Assembly (NCBI RefSeq): GCF_001263205.1
Contig: NZ_CP012333.1
Coordinates: forward strand, 558,001 to 622,000
Source: Labilithrix luteola
Lineage (GTDB): Bacteria > Myxococcota_A > Polyangia > Polyangiales > Polyangiaceae
Length of the DNA: 64,000 bases
Direction: 5' to 3'
In this document: positions 1 to 8,395 of the stretch, piece after piece
Layout of the letters: each line of letters starts with the position of its first letter
How positions within the stretch are numbered: the first letter of the stretch is position 1
Made by a program: the position numbers and the translations under genes
The notes under the pieces: model-generated
Database searches by the model: none
The model's input: the letters and a program-made list of their open reading frames with translations, nothing else
Told to the model about the DNA's origin: nothing

Positions 1-284
1 GTCAAGAACAGCAGGCTTCCTCGTCCGTCGTTCGGATTCGGCCGCCGCTCGACGAGGCCTGCCTTCTCGAGACGCGAGAGCATCCCGCTCACGGCCGACT
101 TGTTGAGGTCGAACAGGTCGGCAATGTCGGTCATCGAGCTGCCGGGGTGTCTCGCGAGATGGGCGAGCGTCCCCAGCTGCGTCGCCGAGACGCCCAGCTG
201 CTCCATGGTGCGGGTGTTCGCCCGTGCGACGGCCGCACGGCTCGCCCGCTGGAGCAAGTAGAGCAAACGACGGTCTATCGCCAC
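1..284 (-). CDS. MarR-family transcriptional regulator, 3' end beyond window
   Basis: This minus-strand gene is cut by the left window edge, so only about 94 N-terminal residues are visible. They form the start of a MarR winged helix: a helix with LLYLLQRASRAAVARAN, a turn with LGTLAHLARHPGSSMTDIAD, then the recognition region NKSAVSGMLSRLEKAGLVER and the beginning of the wing (NPNDGRG). GTG at 282-284 is the chosen start because an in-frame stop lies just upstream and no other start falls between. MarR proteins are dimeric repressors or activators that often respond to small phenolic ligands and control their own promoter. Tandem operator-like sites lie 20-60 bases upstream of this start (see the regulatory entry), which supports autoregulation. 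A divergent lipoprotein gene starts at 405. The ligand is unknown. Confidence 0.85.
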   Translation of the reverse strand, partial: MAIDRRLLYLLQRASRAAVARANTRTMEQLGVSATQLGTLAHLARHPGSSMTDIADLFDLNKSAVSGMLSRLEKAGLVERRPNPNDGRGSLLFL

Positions 285-304
285 GCCACGGAGCCTGGCA
301 GATT

Positions 305-342
305 TGGTTCACATGCGCAACAAATGGTTCACCTGCGAACCA
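305..342. promoter_or_regulatory. Tandem operator-like repeats upstream of the MarR gene
   Basis: The motif TGGTTCAC-TGCG occurs twice, at 305-317 and 325-337, offset by exactly 20 bases (two helical turns). The second copy is a perfect inverted repeat with 6-base arms (TGGTTC at 325-330, GAACCA at 337-342) around a 6-base centre. The position, between the divergent MarR gene and the lipoprotein gene at 405, fits a binding site for the MarR dimer. Binding is inferred from geometry only. Confidence 0.5.
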
Positions 343-404
343 TTGCACAGGCGTTTGCACACGCTCGAGGCGTATGACAGATTCCGGCGCTCGGAGGGCT
401 CCGG

Positions 405-1577
405 GTGCGCCATTCCTCGAAGACGATCCTGATCGGACTCACTCTCGCGGCTTGCTCGAGCTGCGGTACGAATGGAGACAACGGTTCTTCAGGCGCGAGC
501 GGCGCTCGAACGAGCGGGGACAACAGCGCCTCGGCGGACGGAGGTTCTACGCCTGGATCGAGCGGCAACGGCTCGACCGGATCGTCGGGCAATACATCGG
601 GATCGTCGGGCGACACATCGAGCAGCAGCAGCAGCTCGTCGTCCGGATCGTCCGGCGACACATCGAGCAGCAGCAGCTCGTCGTCCGGCTCCTCGGGCGA
701 TGCATCGGCCAGCTCGTCGTCCGGGTCGTCGGGATCGTCGGGCGACGCCTCGACCGGCACGACGTGGTCCACCTCGCCGAGCGGCACCGCGAAAGATCTT
801 CACGGTGTCTGGGGCAGCGGCTCGAACGACGTCTGGGCCGTCGGCGACGGTGGCACGCTCCTCCACTGGACCGGCACGGCGTGGTCGTCGGTCACGAGCG
901 GTACCTCGAACAATCTATGGGGCGTTTGGGGCAGCGGCGCATCCGACGTGTGGGTCGTCGGCCAGAGCGCGACCTTCCTCCATTGGAATGGCGCCACGTG
1001 GTCGGAGACCCATCCCGTCGGCAACGGGTTCGTGCTGACACGCGCGTGGGGGACCGGTCCGTCCGATGTCTGGGCCGGCGGTGATGGCGGTGCGCTGATT
1101 CACTTCGATGGCACCGCGTGGTCGTACACGTCGGCCGCGAGTCTCTCGAGAGTGGCCGGCGTATGGGGGCGTAGCGCGAACGACGTCTGGGCCGCAGCCT
1201 ACAAGCTCACGCACTGGAACGGCACGCAGTGGTCGGTGGAGACCACGCCGTCCGGCCGGTACTTCAACGCAGTCTGGGGAAGCGGCGCAAGCGACGTGTG
1301 GGCCGTCGGCGGCGGGGCCGGCAACATCCTGCACTGGAACGGTACGGCATGGTCCGACGCAAGCGTGCAGGCGAGCGATCTCTACGCGATTTGGGGGAGC
1401 GCCGCGAACGACGTCTGGGCCGTCGGGGGAACCGTGCGCGGTCAGATCGTGCATTGGAACGGTACGGCCTGGGCATTGACGTTCGACCAGGGCAACGCGC
1501 TACGCGACATCTGGGGAAGCGGGGCGAACGACGTCTGGGCCGTCGGCTCCGGTGGCACGATCTTGCATCACCCGTGA
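405..1577 (+). CDS. Lipoprotein with Ser/Gly-rich linker and seven-repeat beta-propeller
   Basis: The start is GTG at 405, preceded by a good ribosome site (GGAGGG, 393-398). The product is 390 residues. A short signal peptide ends in the lipobox LTLAAC, predicting export and lipidation at Cys17. Residues about 20-120 are a low-complexity Ser/Gly/Asp/Thr linker. The rest is seven copies of a repeat built on VWGSG-NDVWAVG followed by a HW-GTAWS strand, giving one seven-bladed propeller. The last repeat stops before its outer strand, while the sequence just before the first repeat (TTWSTSPSG) looks like that missing strand, suggesting closure of the ring by the N-terminal strand. It stands alone but shares its repeat type with the propeller genes of modules A and B. 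Function unknown; a surface binding role is inference. Confidence 0.85.
   Translation: MRHSSKTILIGLTLAACSSCGTNGDNGSSGASGARTSGDNSASADGGSTPGSSGNGSTGSSGNTSGSSGDTSSSSSSSSSGSSGDTSSSSSSSSGSSGDASASSSSGSSGSSGDASTGTTWSTSPSGTAKDLHGVWGSGSNDVWAVGDGGTLLHWTGTAWSSVTSGTSNNLWGVWGSGASDVWVVGQSATFLHWNGATWSETHPVGNGFVLTRAWGTGPSDVWAGGDGGALIHFDGTAWSYTSAASLSRVAGVWGRSANDVWAAAYKLTHWNGTQWSVETTPSGRYFNAVWGSGASDVWAVGGGAGNILHWNGTAWSDASVQASDLYAIWGSAANDVWAVGGTVRGQIVHWNGTAWALTFDQGNALRDIWGSGANDVWAVGSGGTILHHP
600..750 (+). repeat. In-frame tandem repeats (minisatellite) in lipoprotein linker
   Basis: Within the linker of the lipoprotein at 405, a unit of about 40 bases built on GGCGACACATCGAGCAGCAG and a CTCGTCGTCCGG block is repeated nearly perfectly twice, then recurs in shorter, diverged form. 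It encodes SSGSSGDTSSSSSSS-type repeats. Units differ by whole codons (number of AGC triplets), as expected for in-frame slippage that changes linker length without breaking the frame. Confidence 0.7.
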
Positions 1578-1668
1578 GCTCGCGGACGGGCGAGCGCGAG
1601 CAGAACGTGGCCGAGCAGCGGACCGTTCGCGTGTCCATGCTTTCGGGCAAGGAAGCGAGGAGTTCGCC

Positions 1669-2469
1669 ATGCCTCAGCCCATTCGCCCGGCCGCCGCCGC
1701 AGGTATGTTCTATCCCGGGTCGAGCGCCGAGCTCGCTCGTCTGGTCGACCACCTCGTGTCTGACGCCTCTCGCGAGCGCGCCGGCCTCGCGCGCATGCCC
1801 AAGGCCATCATTGCACCGCATGCGGGATACATCTATTCAGGACCGACTGCGGCGCAGGCATTCGCACGCCTCTTGCCCCTGGCGTCGAAGCTCTCTCGCG
1901 TGGTGGTTCTCGGCCCGGCGCACTTCGAGTTCGTCGAGGGAGTCGTCTCACCCGACGCCGAAGAGCTCGTCACGCCGCTCGGAAGAGTCTCCGTCGATCG
2001 CCGAGCGCTCGCGCACGCCGCGACCGTGAAACCCGACGCGCGAGCTCACGCGATGGAGCACTCGGTGGAAGTCGAGCTGCCGTTCGTCCAGCGACTTTTG
2101 CCGAACGCGAAGGTCGTTCCGCTCGTGGTCGGACGGGCCGCGCCCGACGACGTGGCCGACGTTCTCGAGGCCTTGTGGGGAGGCGCCGAGACGGTCATCG
2201 TCGTCAGCTCGGATCTCTCGCACTACCTGCCCTACGACGTGGGCCGGGCTCGTGACAGGCACACGGTTTCGCGCATCCTCGCGCTCGACGCTGGACTCGA
2301 CGGGGACGAAGCTTGTGGAGCAGCCGGGATCAACGGCTTGCTCCGCGTTGCACGAAGGAAGGGAATGCGCGCGGAGCTCGTCGACCTATCGAGCTCCGGC
2401 GACACGGCCGGGCCGCGCGACGACGTCGTGGGCTACGGCGCCTTTGCCTTCTTCGAGGACGCCCCATGA
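1669..2469 (+). CDS. amrB: Memo-family protein (AmmeMemoRadiSam system protein B)
   Basis: The product is 266 residues from ATG 1669, which follows a GAGGAG ribosome site; longer reading frames upstream have no such site. It matches the Memo family across its length: the N-terminal RPAAAAGMFYPG, the conserved IAPHAGYIYSG, GPAHFEF, EHSVEVELPF, SSDLSHYLPY and ACGAAGI blocks, which carry the metal-site His and Cys residues typical of the family. Its stop overlaps the start of the radical-SAM gene by four bases (ATGA), so the two are translationally coupled. In many bacteria and archaea a third partner, an AMMECR1 protein, accompanies this pair or is fused to it; none is present here. The biochemical role in bacteria is not settled; Memo proteins are linked to copper/iron redox chemistry. 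Confidence 0.9.
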   Translation: MPQPIRPAAAAGMFYPGSSAELARLVDHLVSDASRERAGLARMPKAIIAPHAGYIYSGPTAAQAFARLLPLASKLSRVVVLGPAHFEFVEGVVSPDAEELVTPLGRVSVDRRALAHAATVKPDARAHAMEHSVEVELPFVQRLLPNAKVVPLVVGRAAPDDVADVLEALWGGAETVIVVSSDLSHYLPYDVGRARDRHTVSRILALDAGLDGDEACGAAGINGLLRVARRKGMRAELVDLSSSGDTAGPRDDVVGYGAFAFFEDAP

Positions 2470-3599
2470 ACGACGACACGAAGGAAGACCCGAGCGACGA
2501 CACGCGTGAACCATCTCCCGAGAGCAGCACAGCTTACCCAGCGCGGTATTGGCATCGTACGCCCGAAGGCAAGATTCAATGTGATCTCTGCCCGCGCGAT
2601 TGCCGACTTCAAGAGGGCCAGCACGGCCTCTGTTTCGTTCGCGCACGCGAGGGCGACCGCATGGTGCTCACCGCGTACGGCCGTTCGAGCGGATTCTGCG
2701 TCGACCCCATCGAAAAGAAGCCGCTGAACCACTTTCACCCCGGCTCGAGCGTTCTCTCGTTCGGCACGGCAGGCTGCAATCTCTCGTGCAAGTTCTGCCA
2801 GAACTGGGACATCTCCAAGTCACGCGAGATGGAACGCATCGCCGACGAGGCGAGCCCCGAGGCCATCGCACGGGCCGCGAAGAGCGCGGGCTGCGCCAGC
2901 GTGGCCTTCACCTACAACGATCCCACGATCTTCGCGGAGTACGCGATGGACACCGCGGATGCCTGCCACGAGCTGGGCCTCCACGCCGTCTCCGTCACCG
3001 CCGGCTACATCCACGCCCAACCTCGAACCGAGATGTACGCGAAGATGGATGCGGCCAACGTCGACCTCAAAGCCTTCACCGAAGACTTCTACAAGAAGCA
3101 AACGGCCTCGAGCCTCGCGCCGGTCAAAGAGACGATCGTCTATCTCGTCAAAGAAACACGCGTCTGGACGGAGCTCACCACGCTGCTCATTCCAGGACTC
3201 AACGACTCGGACAAGGAGATCGGCGAGCTCTCCGAATGGGTGGCTCGTGAAGTCGGCACCGAGGTCCCGCTGCACTTCAGCGCCTTCCATCCCGACTACA
3301 AGATGACCGACATTCCGCCGACGCCCCCGAGCACCTTGGCCAGAGCAAGGAACATCGCGCGCCAAGCTGGACTGAAATACGTCTACACGGGGAACGTCCA
3401 CGACGTCGAAGGCGACACCACGAATTGCCCTGCCTGCGGCGCGGCCGTCATCGTGCGCGACTGGTACGTCATTCTCGAAGAGAACCTCGGAGCGAACGGA
3501 ACGTGCGCGCACTGTGGTCATGCGATCGCGGGGCGATTCGGGCAGAAGGTCGGCCGCCACGGGCGTCGACGAACGCGCCTCGTCGTCGACAACGCATGA
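2466..3599 (+). CDS. amrS: AmmeMemoRadiSam system radical SAM enzyme
   Basis: The gene encodes 377 residues from ATG 2466, overlapping the preceding stop. The radical-SAM cluster motif CNLSCKFC lies at residues 104-111 and should bind the [4Fe-4S] cluster that cleaves S-adenosylmethionine. An N-terminal Cys set (CDLCPRDC, near 39-46) and the following GLCFVRAREGD block are typical of the AmrS subfamily. The C-terminus carries a zinc-ribbon-like pair, CPACG and CAHCG, around the conserved VRDWYVI segment. The family resembles pyruvate formate-lyase activating enzymes in the core, but the Memo neighbour makes AmrS the right call. The substrate is not established; a metal-dependent modification of a partner protein is a common guess. 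Stop at 3597-3599, with 90 unremarkable bases before the next gene. Confidence 0.92.
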   Translation: MNDDTKEDPSDDTREPSPESSTAYPARYWHRTPEGKIQCDLCPRDCRLQEGQHGLCFVRAREGDRMVLTAYGRSSGFCVDPIEKKPLNHFHPGSSVLSFGTAGCNLSCKFCQNWDISKSREMERIADEASPEAIARAAKSAGCASVAFTYNDPTIFAEYAMDTADACHELGLHAVSVTAGYIHAQPRTEMYAKMDAANVDLKAFTEDFYKKQTASSLAPVKETIVYLVKETRVWTELTTLLIPGLNDSDKEIGELSEWVAREVGTEVPLHFSAFHPDYKMTDIPPTPPSTLARARNIARQAGLKYVYTGNVHDVEGDTTNCPACGAAVIVRDWYVILEENLGANGTCAHCGHAIAGRFGQKVGRHGRRRTRLVVDNA

Positions 3600-3689
3600 C
3601 GACTTCGCGCTGACCTCAAGGGTAAAGCTGTACGCAATGAGCCTTCCGCGTAGCTGCTCGCGGAGCGCGTGATAGGCTGCGCGTCAGCC

Positions 3690-4337
3690 ATGTCCAAGCT
3701 CCGCGTCCATTGCTTCTCGCTCTCGCTCGACGGCTTCGGTGCAGGTCCCAACCAAGATCTCGAGCATCCGCTCGGCATCGGCGGCACCGCGCTCCACGAG
3801 TGGGTGTTCCCCACGCGCACGTTCCAGCAGATGTTCGGCAAAGACGGCGAGACGGGCGTCGACGACGACTTCGCCGCGCGCGGCTTCGAGAACCTCGGCG
3901 CTTGGATCATGGGCCGCAACATGTTCGGCCCAGTGCGCGGCCCCTGGCCCGACGAGAGCTGGAAGGGCTGGTGGGGTGACGTTCCGCCGTACCACACGGA
4001 CGTCTTCGTGCTGACGCACCACGCGCGACCTTCCTTCACGATGGAAGGGGACACGACGTTCCACTTCGTCACGGGCGGCCTTCACGAAGCAATCGAACGC
4101 GCGCGCAAGGCGGCAGGCGCGAAGGACATTCGACTCGGCGGCGGCGTCGCGACGATTCGCGAGGCGCTGAAGGAACGACTCGTCGACGAAATGCACGTCG
4201 CCGTGTCGCCCGTCCTGCTCGGCAGCGGTGAGCCTCTCCTCGCCGGCCTCGACTTGCCGCGACTCGGCTATCGCTGTGCCGAGTCGGTGGCTACGCCGAA
4301 GGTCACGCACTACATGATCACGAAGAACGCGACGTGA
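3690..4337 (+). CDS. RibD C-terminal/dihydrofolate-reductase-like family protein
   Basis: The product is 215 residues from ATG 3690. It begins with the family pattern KLRVHCFSLSLDGFGAGPNQ, continues with the LGAWIMGRNMFGP and VFVLTHHARPSFTMEG segments, and has the nucleotide-binding-like GGLHEAIERARKAAG and LGGGVATIREALKE blocks before the C-terminal VSPVLLGSGEPLL. This is the deaminase-reductase (RibD C-terminal) family, which uses an NADPH-binding DHFR fold. Most such stand-alone proteins have no proven substrate; true folate or riboflavin function should not be assumed. The upstream ribosome site is weak. It may be co-transcribed with amrB-amrS, but the 90-base gap leaves this open. Confidence 0.85.
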   Translation: MSKLRVHCFSLSLDGFGAGPNQDLEHPLGIGGTALHEWVFPTRTFQQMFGKDGETGVDDDFAARGFENLGAWIMGRNMFGPVRGPWPDESWKGWWGDVPPYHTDVFVLTHHARPSFTMEGDTTFHFVTGGLHEAIERARKAAGAKDIRLGGGVATIREALKERLVDEMHVAVSPVLLGSGEPLLAGLDLPRLGYRCAESVATPKVTHYMITKNAT

Positions 4338-4349
4338 GCGGCTCGCTCG

Positions 4350-5318
4350 TCACGGCAGCGCAGCGAACCACTGCCACGTGAACGTGCGATAGGGCTCGCG
4401 AACGGTGTGGTTCCAGTCATTGGGCCACGTTGCGTCGAACCACGTGTCTTCGCAGAACGTCGTCGTTCCACCCGGTTGCCTGCAATTCGGGTGGAGCGTG
4501 CAGTTCATCGTGGGGTCACTGATCGTCGTGTCGGCCGTGCAGCCGTTGATCGTCACCCAGTTGTCGGCCGCGGTCTTGCCCCACGCGACGAGCTCATCGT
4601 TGTCGTGCGTGCGGTGCGTGACGAGAACGGGAAGCCGTCCGCACTGCAGCGGGTCGAGGCCCCAACTGCCGTCACCGACCGAGATCGCTTTGACGTAGCC
4701 GGCTCGCTGGCAGCCGAGGTGATGCGCGAACTTCCCGCCGTAGCTGAACCCGAAACCGAACACACGCGACGGGTCGATGCAGTACGTCTCGCCGAGCGTC
4801 TTCACGAGGTCGTCGAAAAAGACGAGATCGCTCGTTCCTTCGAGATCCCAGAGCTGGTTGGCCGCGTCGGGGTAGACTACGAAGGCTTCGTTGTTCACGT
4901 ACTGTTCCATCTGGAACCAGGACTCGAACGACCTTCCGTCCGTGTACCAACCGTGGAACATCACGACGACGGGATACGCCTTGTTCGGGTCGTACCCCTG
5001 CGGCCCCCATACGTGGAACGTGCGCCCCGACGGCGTCGTGGAGTCGACGCCCACCGCGTCTGCCATGGCGGCACCGCATGCCTGGCTCCTCGTGGGCTGG
5101 GGCGGCGGCGGGGTCCATTCCCACGTCGACGCGTCCGGGTCTCCGGCTTCGAGTGAGGCGTCGATCTCTCCGGTCCCACTCTTCACGGTTCCAGCACCGG
5201 AGTCCGCCGCTGTTTGCGCGGCATCTCCGGAATCGCTGCTCGAACATGCGACCACGGCCGCGAGAATGAAACAGAGCCCCGAAACGAGCGGCCCCAATCC
5301 AAGGGAAAAGCGAGGCAT
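4350..5318 (-). CDS. Secreted PHB-depolymerase/feruloyl-esterase-like lipoprotein
   Basis: The start is ATG at 5318 behind a GGAGA ribosome site; 322 residues. A signal peptide ends in VVACSSS (lipobox), followed by a 50-residue acidic/Ser/Pro linker. The catalytic domain is an alpha/beta hydrolase of the LpqC/PHB depolymerase-esterase type: AYPVVVMFHGWYTDG (oxyanion region), the nucleophile elbow GFGFSYGGKFA, an acid near THRTHDNDELV and the catalytic His in NDWNHTV close to the C-terminus. Several Cys residues (CQRAG, CGRLP, CTAD, CTLHPNC) could form disulfides in a secreted enzyme. The substrate could be a polyester, feruloylated polysaccharide or another ester. It follows the lipoprotein gene at 5426-6757 on the same strand, with 107 bases between. 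Confidence 0.85.
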   Translation of the reverse strand: MPRFSLGLGPLVSGLCFILAAVVACSSSDSGDAAQTAADSGAGTVKSGTGEIDASLEAGDPDASTWEWTPPPPQPTRSQACGAAMADAVGVDSTTPSGRTFHVWGPQGYDPNKAYPVVVMFHGWYTDGRSFESWFQMEQYVNNEAFVVYPDAANQLWDLEGTSDLVFFDDLVKTLGETYCIDPSRVFGFGFSYGGKFAHHLGCQRAGYVKAISVGDGSWGLDPLQCGRLPVLVTHRTHDNDELVAWGKTAADNWVTINGCTADTTISDPTMNCTLHPNCRQPGGTTTFCEDTWFDATWPNDWNHTVREPYRTFTWQWFAALP

Positions 5319-5425
5319 GGAGATCTCCAAGGTCGGTCGTCGCGCAACGGCGTCAACCCCTTCGTCGGCCATGCCGGCCGGAAGGTTGTGTCGTCCGAGT
5401 GAATGACAGCGCCGTCGCGTAGGGG

Positions 5426-6757
5426 TTACTTCGCGACCTTCATGACCGAGGTGGGCAGCATCCAGTAGACGAACTTGTCGTCGAGACGGATGCGCGAGGC
5501 ACCGTTCTGGCCCGTGGCCAGCGTCTCGCCGCTGCCATTGCAACCGGTCAGCGTCGAGCAGCGGAGAACCTTGCCGGTGGTGCCGTTCACCCAGTAGATG
5601 CCCGAGGCATCGACGGCAACGTCGGTGATACCGGCGGCGTCGCCGACGAGCAGCGTACGTGCGCCCGGCGACGCATCGCTCACGCTGAAGATGACGTTGC
5701 CGCCACCCTCAGCATAGGACGCGCCGTAGTGCTTGCCGTCGTAATACGTCAGCGCGGTGACCGGCTTTGCCGCGGTGTCGATCTCGATGAAAGTCGAACA
5801 AGCCGTCGCGAGCGAGCACGCGCGGAGCTGCTTGTAGTTGTCGTTGTAGAGGGAGCCCGTCGCCCACAGGGTCGAAACCGCACCGACGCTGACGGTGTGC
5901 GAAGGCGTATCGAGCTCGCGCGCCGGATCAGCGTCGTACGAGCCCGACGCAGGTTCGGGGCGGACGTCGATCATCGAGCTGCACTCCGGAAGGTGGCAGC
6001 GTTGCGAGTAGGGGCCGCGGCCACCGTAGCGCGTCACGAGCACGTCCGTCGGCCCGGCCACGACGCGACCAATCGTGCGGTTCACGACGCTGTCGACGAC
6101 CGTCGGGCCCGTACCGGGGCAGCCAGCAACTGGGCAGCGGTAGACGATCCCGAAGTCGCCTTGGTTGCCATTGTAGAACACGTCCGTCCCGGCGACCGTG
6201 ACGTCGTTGAGCCGGGCGACGCCCGCCTTGATCGTCGAAAGCGAGGTCGCCGTGCAGCCCTTCGGATCGGTGCAGATGCTGACGGTGGTGTCCGCCGAGA
6301 TCACGATACCGCTCGGCGAGCTCGCAATGGAGTGCACCTCCGTGAACCCCGAAGCCGCCGCGAAGGGCTGACACGCACTCGCCCCGCACTGACCGGCTCC
6401 GCACGAGTGATCGCACTTGCCGCAATGAGAAGGCGAGTTGGTCGTATTGACGCATTCGCCGCCACAAAGCGTCAGGGGGTCCGAGCACTTCGGCTGGCAG
6501 GCGCCGTCGACGCAAGCCACGGTGCCGTTCGCCGGCGCCGTGCACTTCGTGCACGAGGTACCGCACGCGTCGATCGAATCCCCTTCGCAGTTGCCGACCG
6601 CTCCCGGGCCACCGTCGCCGTTGCCTGGCTCGGACGACGCGTCTCCATTCTGCGGGGTTGTTGCCCCCGAGGGCGGGGGATCGTCTCCCACGCAGGCCGC
6701 TAGAAGGACGAACGCGAACGTCGAAGCCGTCACACCAAGCGCGAAGCGGGAGAGCAT
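5426..6757 (-). CDS. Cys-rich lipoprotein with propeller-like domain
   Basis: The gene encodes 443 residues from ATG 6757. The signal peptide ends in FVLLAACVGDD, a clear lipobox. After an acidic linker there is a Cys-rich stretch (CGTSCTKC, CGGECVN, HCGKCDHSCG, CGASACQ), related in style to the Cys-rich proteins that head the modules in this window. The remaining 300 residues contain repeated segments ending in short Cys pairs (CTDPKGC, CPVAGCPG, CHLPECS, CSTLTGCNG) and repeated VAGTDVFY / DASGIYWVNG-like strands, which suggests a beta-propeller. The frame stays open 270 bases further upstream, but the lipoprotein signal fixes the start. The ribosome site is weak. It could form a unit with the esterase gene downstream. 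Function unknown. Confidence 0.8.
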   Translation of the reverse strand: MLSRFALGVTASTFAFVLLAACVGDDPPPSGATTPQNGDASSEPGNGDGGPGAVGNCEGDSIDACGTSCTKCTAPANGTVACVDGACQPKCSDPLTLCGGECVNTTNSPSHCGKCDHSCGAGQCGASACQPFAAASGFTEVHSIASSPSGIVISADTTVSICTDPKGCTATSLSTIKAGVARLNDVTVAGTDVFYNGNQGDFGIVYRCPVAGCPGTGPTVVDSVVNRTIGRVVAGPTDVLVTRYGGRGPYSQRCHLPECSSMIDVRPEPASGSYDADPARELDTPSHTVSVGAVSTLWATGSLYNDNYKQLRACSLATACSTFIEIDTAAKPVTALTYYDGKHYGASYAEGGGNVIFSVSDASPGARTLLVGDAAGITDVAVDASGIYWVNGTTGKVLRCSTLTGCNGSGETLATGQNGASRIRLDDKFVYWMLPTSVMKVAK

Positions 6758-7189
6758 CCTAAAGGTGATAACACCCGAGCTCGAGCGCGTGAACAACGCT
6801 CGAGGTTCGTCCGTCGAGCGCGCGACAGCGAGCGTCGCGAACATGTGAACGCCCCGAACTCGCGCCAGAAAGCGGGGTCGACGACGTTGCCAAGCGCTCG
6901 GCGTGGCTTTGTGAGTAGCCCGCCGCGTACGTAGAAACCGAGGGGCGCCTGGCTCGACGCCCTCATCCTCGACGTCGGTCACTTCGATACGCGACGGGCC
7001 CTCCACGATGCCCGAAGCGGCGTCGCACAAGGCGACGATCCGGACGCTCGCGAACAGCCCAACCGCCGCGCGCCCGAGCTCGACCGATCGAACGACGGGC
7101 CCTGCATGCTCGCGATTGCGGTGGTTTGCCTACCCATTTTTTGGAGTCGCCGATCCCTTCGTCACCCTGACGCTACAAGGACGGCACAC
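6758..7189. other. Divergent intergenic region (432 bases)
   Basis: This stretch separates the minus-strand lipoprotein gene (start 6757) from module A (start 7190). It holds no convincing gene: frames that stay open show no start with a ribosome site and have poor third-position GC. It must contain the promoter of module A and that of the 5426-6757 gene. An AT-richer patch around 7130-7145 (CCCATTTTTTGG) could be part of the module A promoter, but I cannot define boxes. Confidence 0.5.
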
Positions 7190-8395
7190 ATGGCAAGACG
7201 TTGGCTAATGGGCGGTGCGCTCGCCTTCACGATCGCCGCCTACGCGGGCTGCGCGAACGACAACGGGAGCGACATCGTCGCGACCCTCGACGCCGGGGCG
7301 GACAGTTCGCCCAGCGGGCCGACGTTCGTCGATCCGCCCAAGGACGACGCGGGCGCGGACGCCGATGGATCGAACGAGACGCCCCCCGAGCTCTTCATGT
7401 GCATGGGCACGGAGTGCCCCACCCCGTACGCCACGTGCAACAAGTTCAGCGGCCTCGCCTTCAAGTGCGAGACCAATCTCCTGACTGACGACCAGAACTG
7501 CGGCGAGTGCGGAAACGTCTGTCCCACCGGCTTCGGCGGTCGTCTCATGACGACCCACTGCGTGGCGGGCAAGTGCCAGCGCGAGTGTGAGCCCGACGGC
7601 GAGGTCACCTCGGCCGACTGCAACGGGAACGTCGACGACGGATGCGAAGTGCACACGTCGAGCGATAACCAAAACTGCGGCGCGTGCGGGGTCAAGTGCC
7701 CGGACGGCGTCAACTGCCACGGCGGCAAGTGTGGCTGCCCGGACGGCCAGACCGACTGCGGCCTCTCGTGCGTCAACGTCTCGAGCGACAACTTCAACTG
7801 CGGAGCCTGCGGAATCCAGTGCCCGAGGATCGCCGCGCCGAAGCAGCCTCATACCCAGTACACGTGCGTGGGCGGGCAGTGCAATCAGCTGACGTGCGCG
7901 TCCGGCTGGCTCGATTGTGATGGCGACGCCGCGGACCCGGCGGGCAACGGTTGCGAGACCAACGCGAGGTCCGACGCCAACAACTGCGGAGCCTGCGGGA
8001 AGAAGTGCGGGGCCGGCCAGCTCTGCCTCCCCGGCGACAAGGGCGCGCCGACCTGCTTGTGCGAGGCGAACCAGACCCTTTGCGGCGTCAGCCCGAACTT
8101 CATCTGCGCGGATCTCCAGACGAGCCTCGCCAACTGCGGTGTCTGCGGGCACATCTGCCCCGGTGGCTTCAACCACGGAACGTCGACCTGCCGTAAGGGC
8201 TACTGCGGATACGAATGCGAAGCGGGCTGGGGTGATTGCGACGACGATCCCGCCAACGGCTGCGAGACGAACCTCATGGTCAACGGCGGTAACTGCGGAA
8301 CGTGCGGGAACCGCTGCGACGTCGCCGCGGGTCAGCCCTGCATCGAAGGCAAGTGCTTCATGACCGCATGCGATGGGGGAACACCAGTTCAATGA
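7190..8395 (+). CDS. Module A gene 1: Cys-rich repeat lipoprotein (MXAN_6577-like)
   Basis: The product is 401 residues from ATG 7190, which follows AAGGA. The signal peptide ends in IAAYAGCAND (lipobox). After an acidic linker come about seven repeats built on DxxNCGACGxxC alternating with GxCGCPDGQTDC, DGCEVHTSSDNQ and similar units; Cys makes up roughly a tenth of the mature protein, consistent with many disulfides outside the cell. It resembles the myxobacterial MXAN_6577-like Cys-rich family. Proteins of this type have sometimes been given a transferred name such as tryptophan synthase alpha chain; nothing in the sequence supports an enzyme. The stop overlaps the next start (ATGA), so it heads a coupled operon of five lipoprotein genes. 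The homologue in the same place in module B is at 38729-39889. Confidence 0.85.
   Translation: MARRWLMGGALAFTIAAYAGCANDNGSDIVATLDAGADSSPSGPTFVDPPKDDAGADADGSNETPPELFMCMGTECPTPYATCNKFSGLAFKCETNLLTDDQNCGECGNVCPTGFGGRLMTTHCVAGKCQRECEPDGEVTSADCNGNVDDGCEVHTSSDNQNCGACGVKCPDGVNCHGGKCGCPDGQTDCGLSCVNVSSDNFNCGACGIQCPRIAAPKQPHTQYTCVGGQCNQLTCASGWLDCDGDAADPAGNGCETNARSDANNCGACGKKCGAGQLCLPGDKGAPTCLCEANQTLCGVSPNFICADLQTSLANCGVCGHICPGGFNHGTSTCRKGYCGYECEAGWGDCDDDPANGCETNLMVNGGNCGTCGNRCDVAAGQPCIEGKCFMTACDGGTPVQ

Noticed and set aside
600..750. The AGC-rich repeats as a CRISPR-like or regulatory repeat
   Set aside because: The repeats are in frame, encode a Ser/Gly/Asp linker and have no unique spacers, so they are a coding minisatellite.
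6758..7030. N-terminal extension of the lipoprotein at 5426
   Set aside because: The extension would bury the signal peptide and has no ribosome site; the lipobox fixes the start at 6757.
7190..8395. Tryptophan synthase alpha chain as a possible name for the Cys-rich proteins
   Set aside because: This name is sometimes transferred to such proteins, but they are Cys-repeat lipoproteins with no TIM-barrel features.
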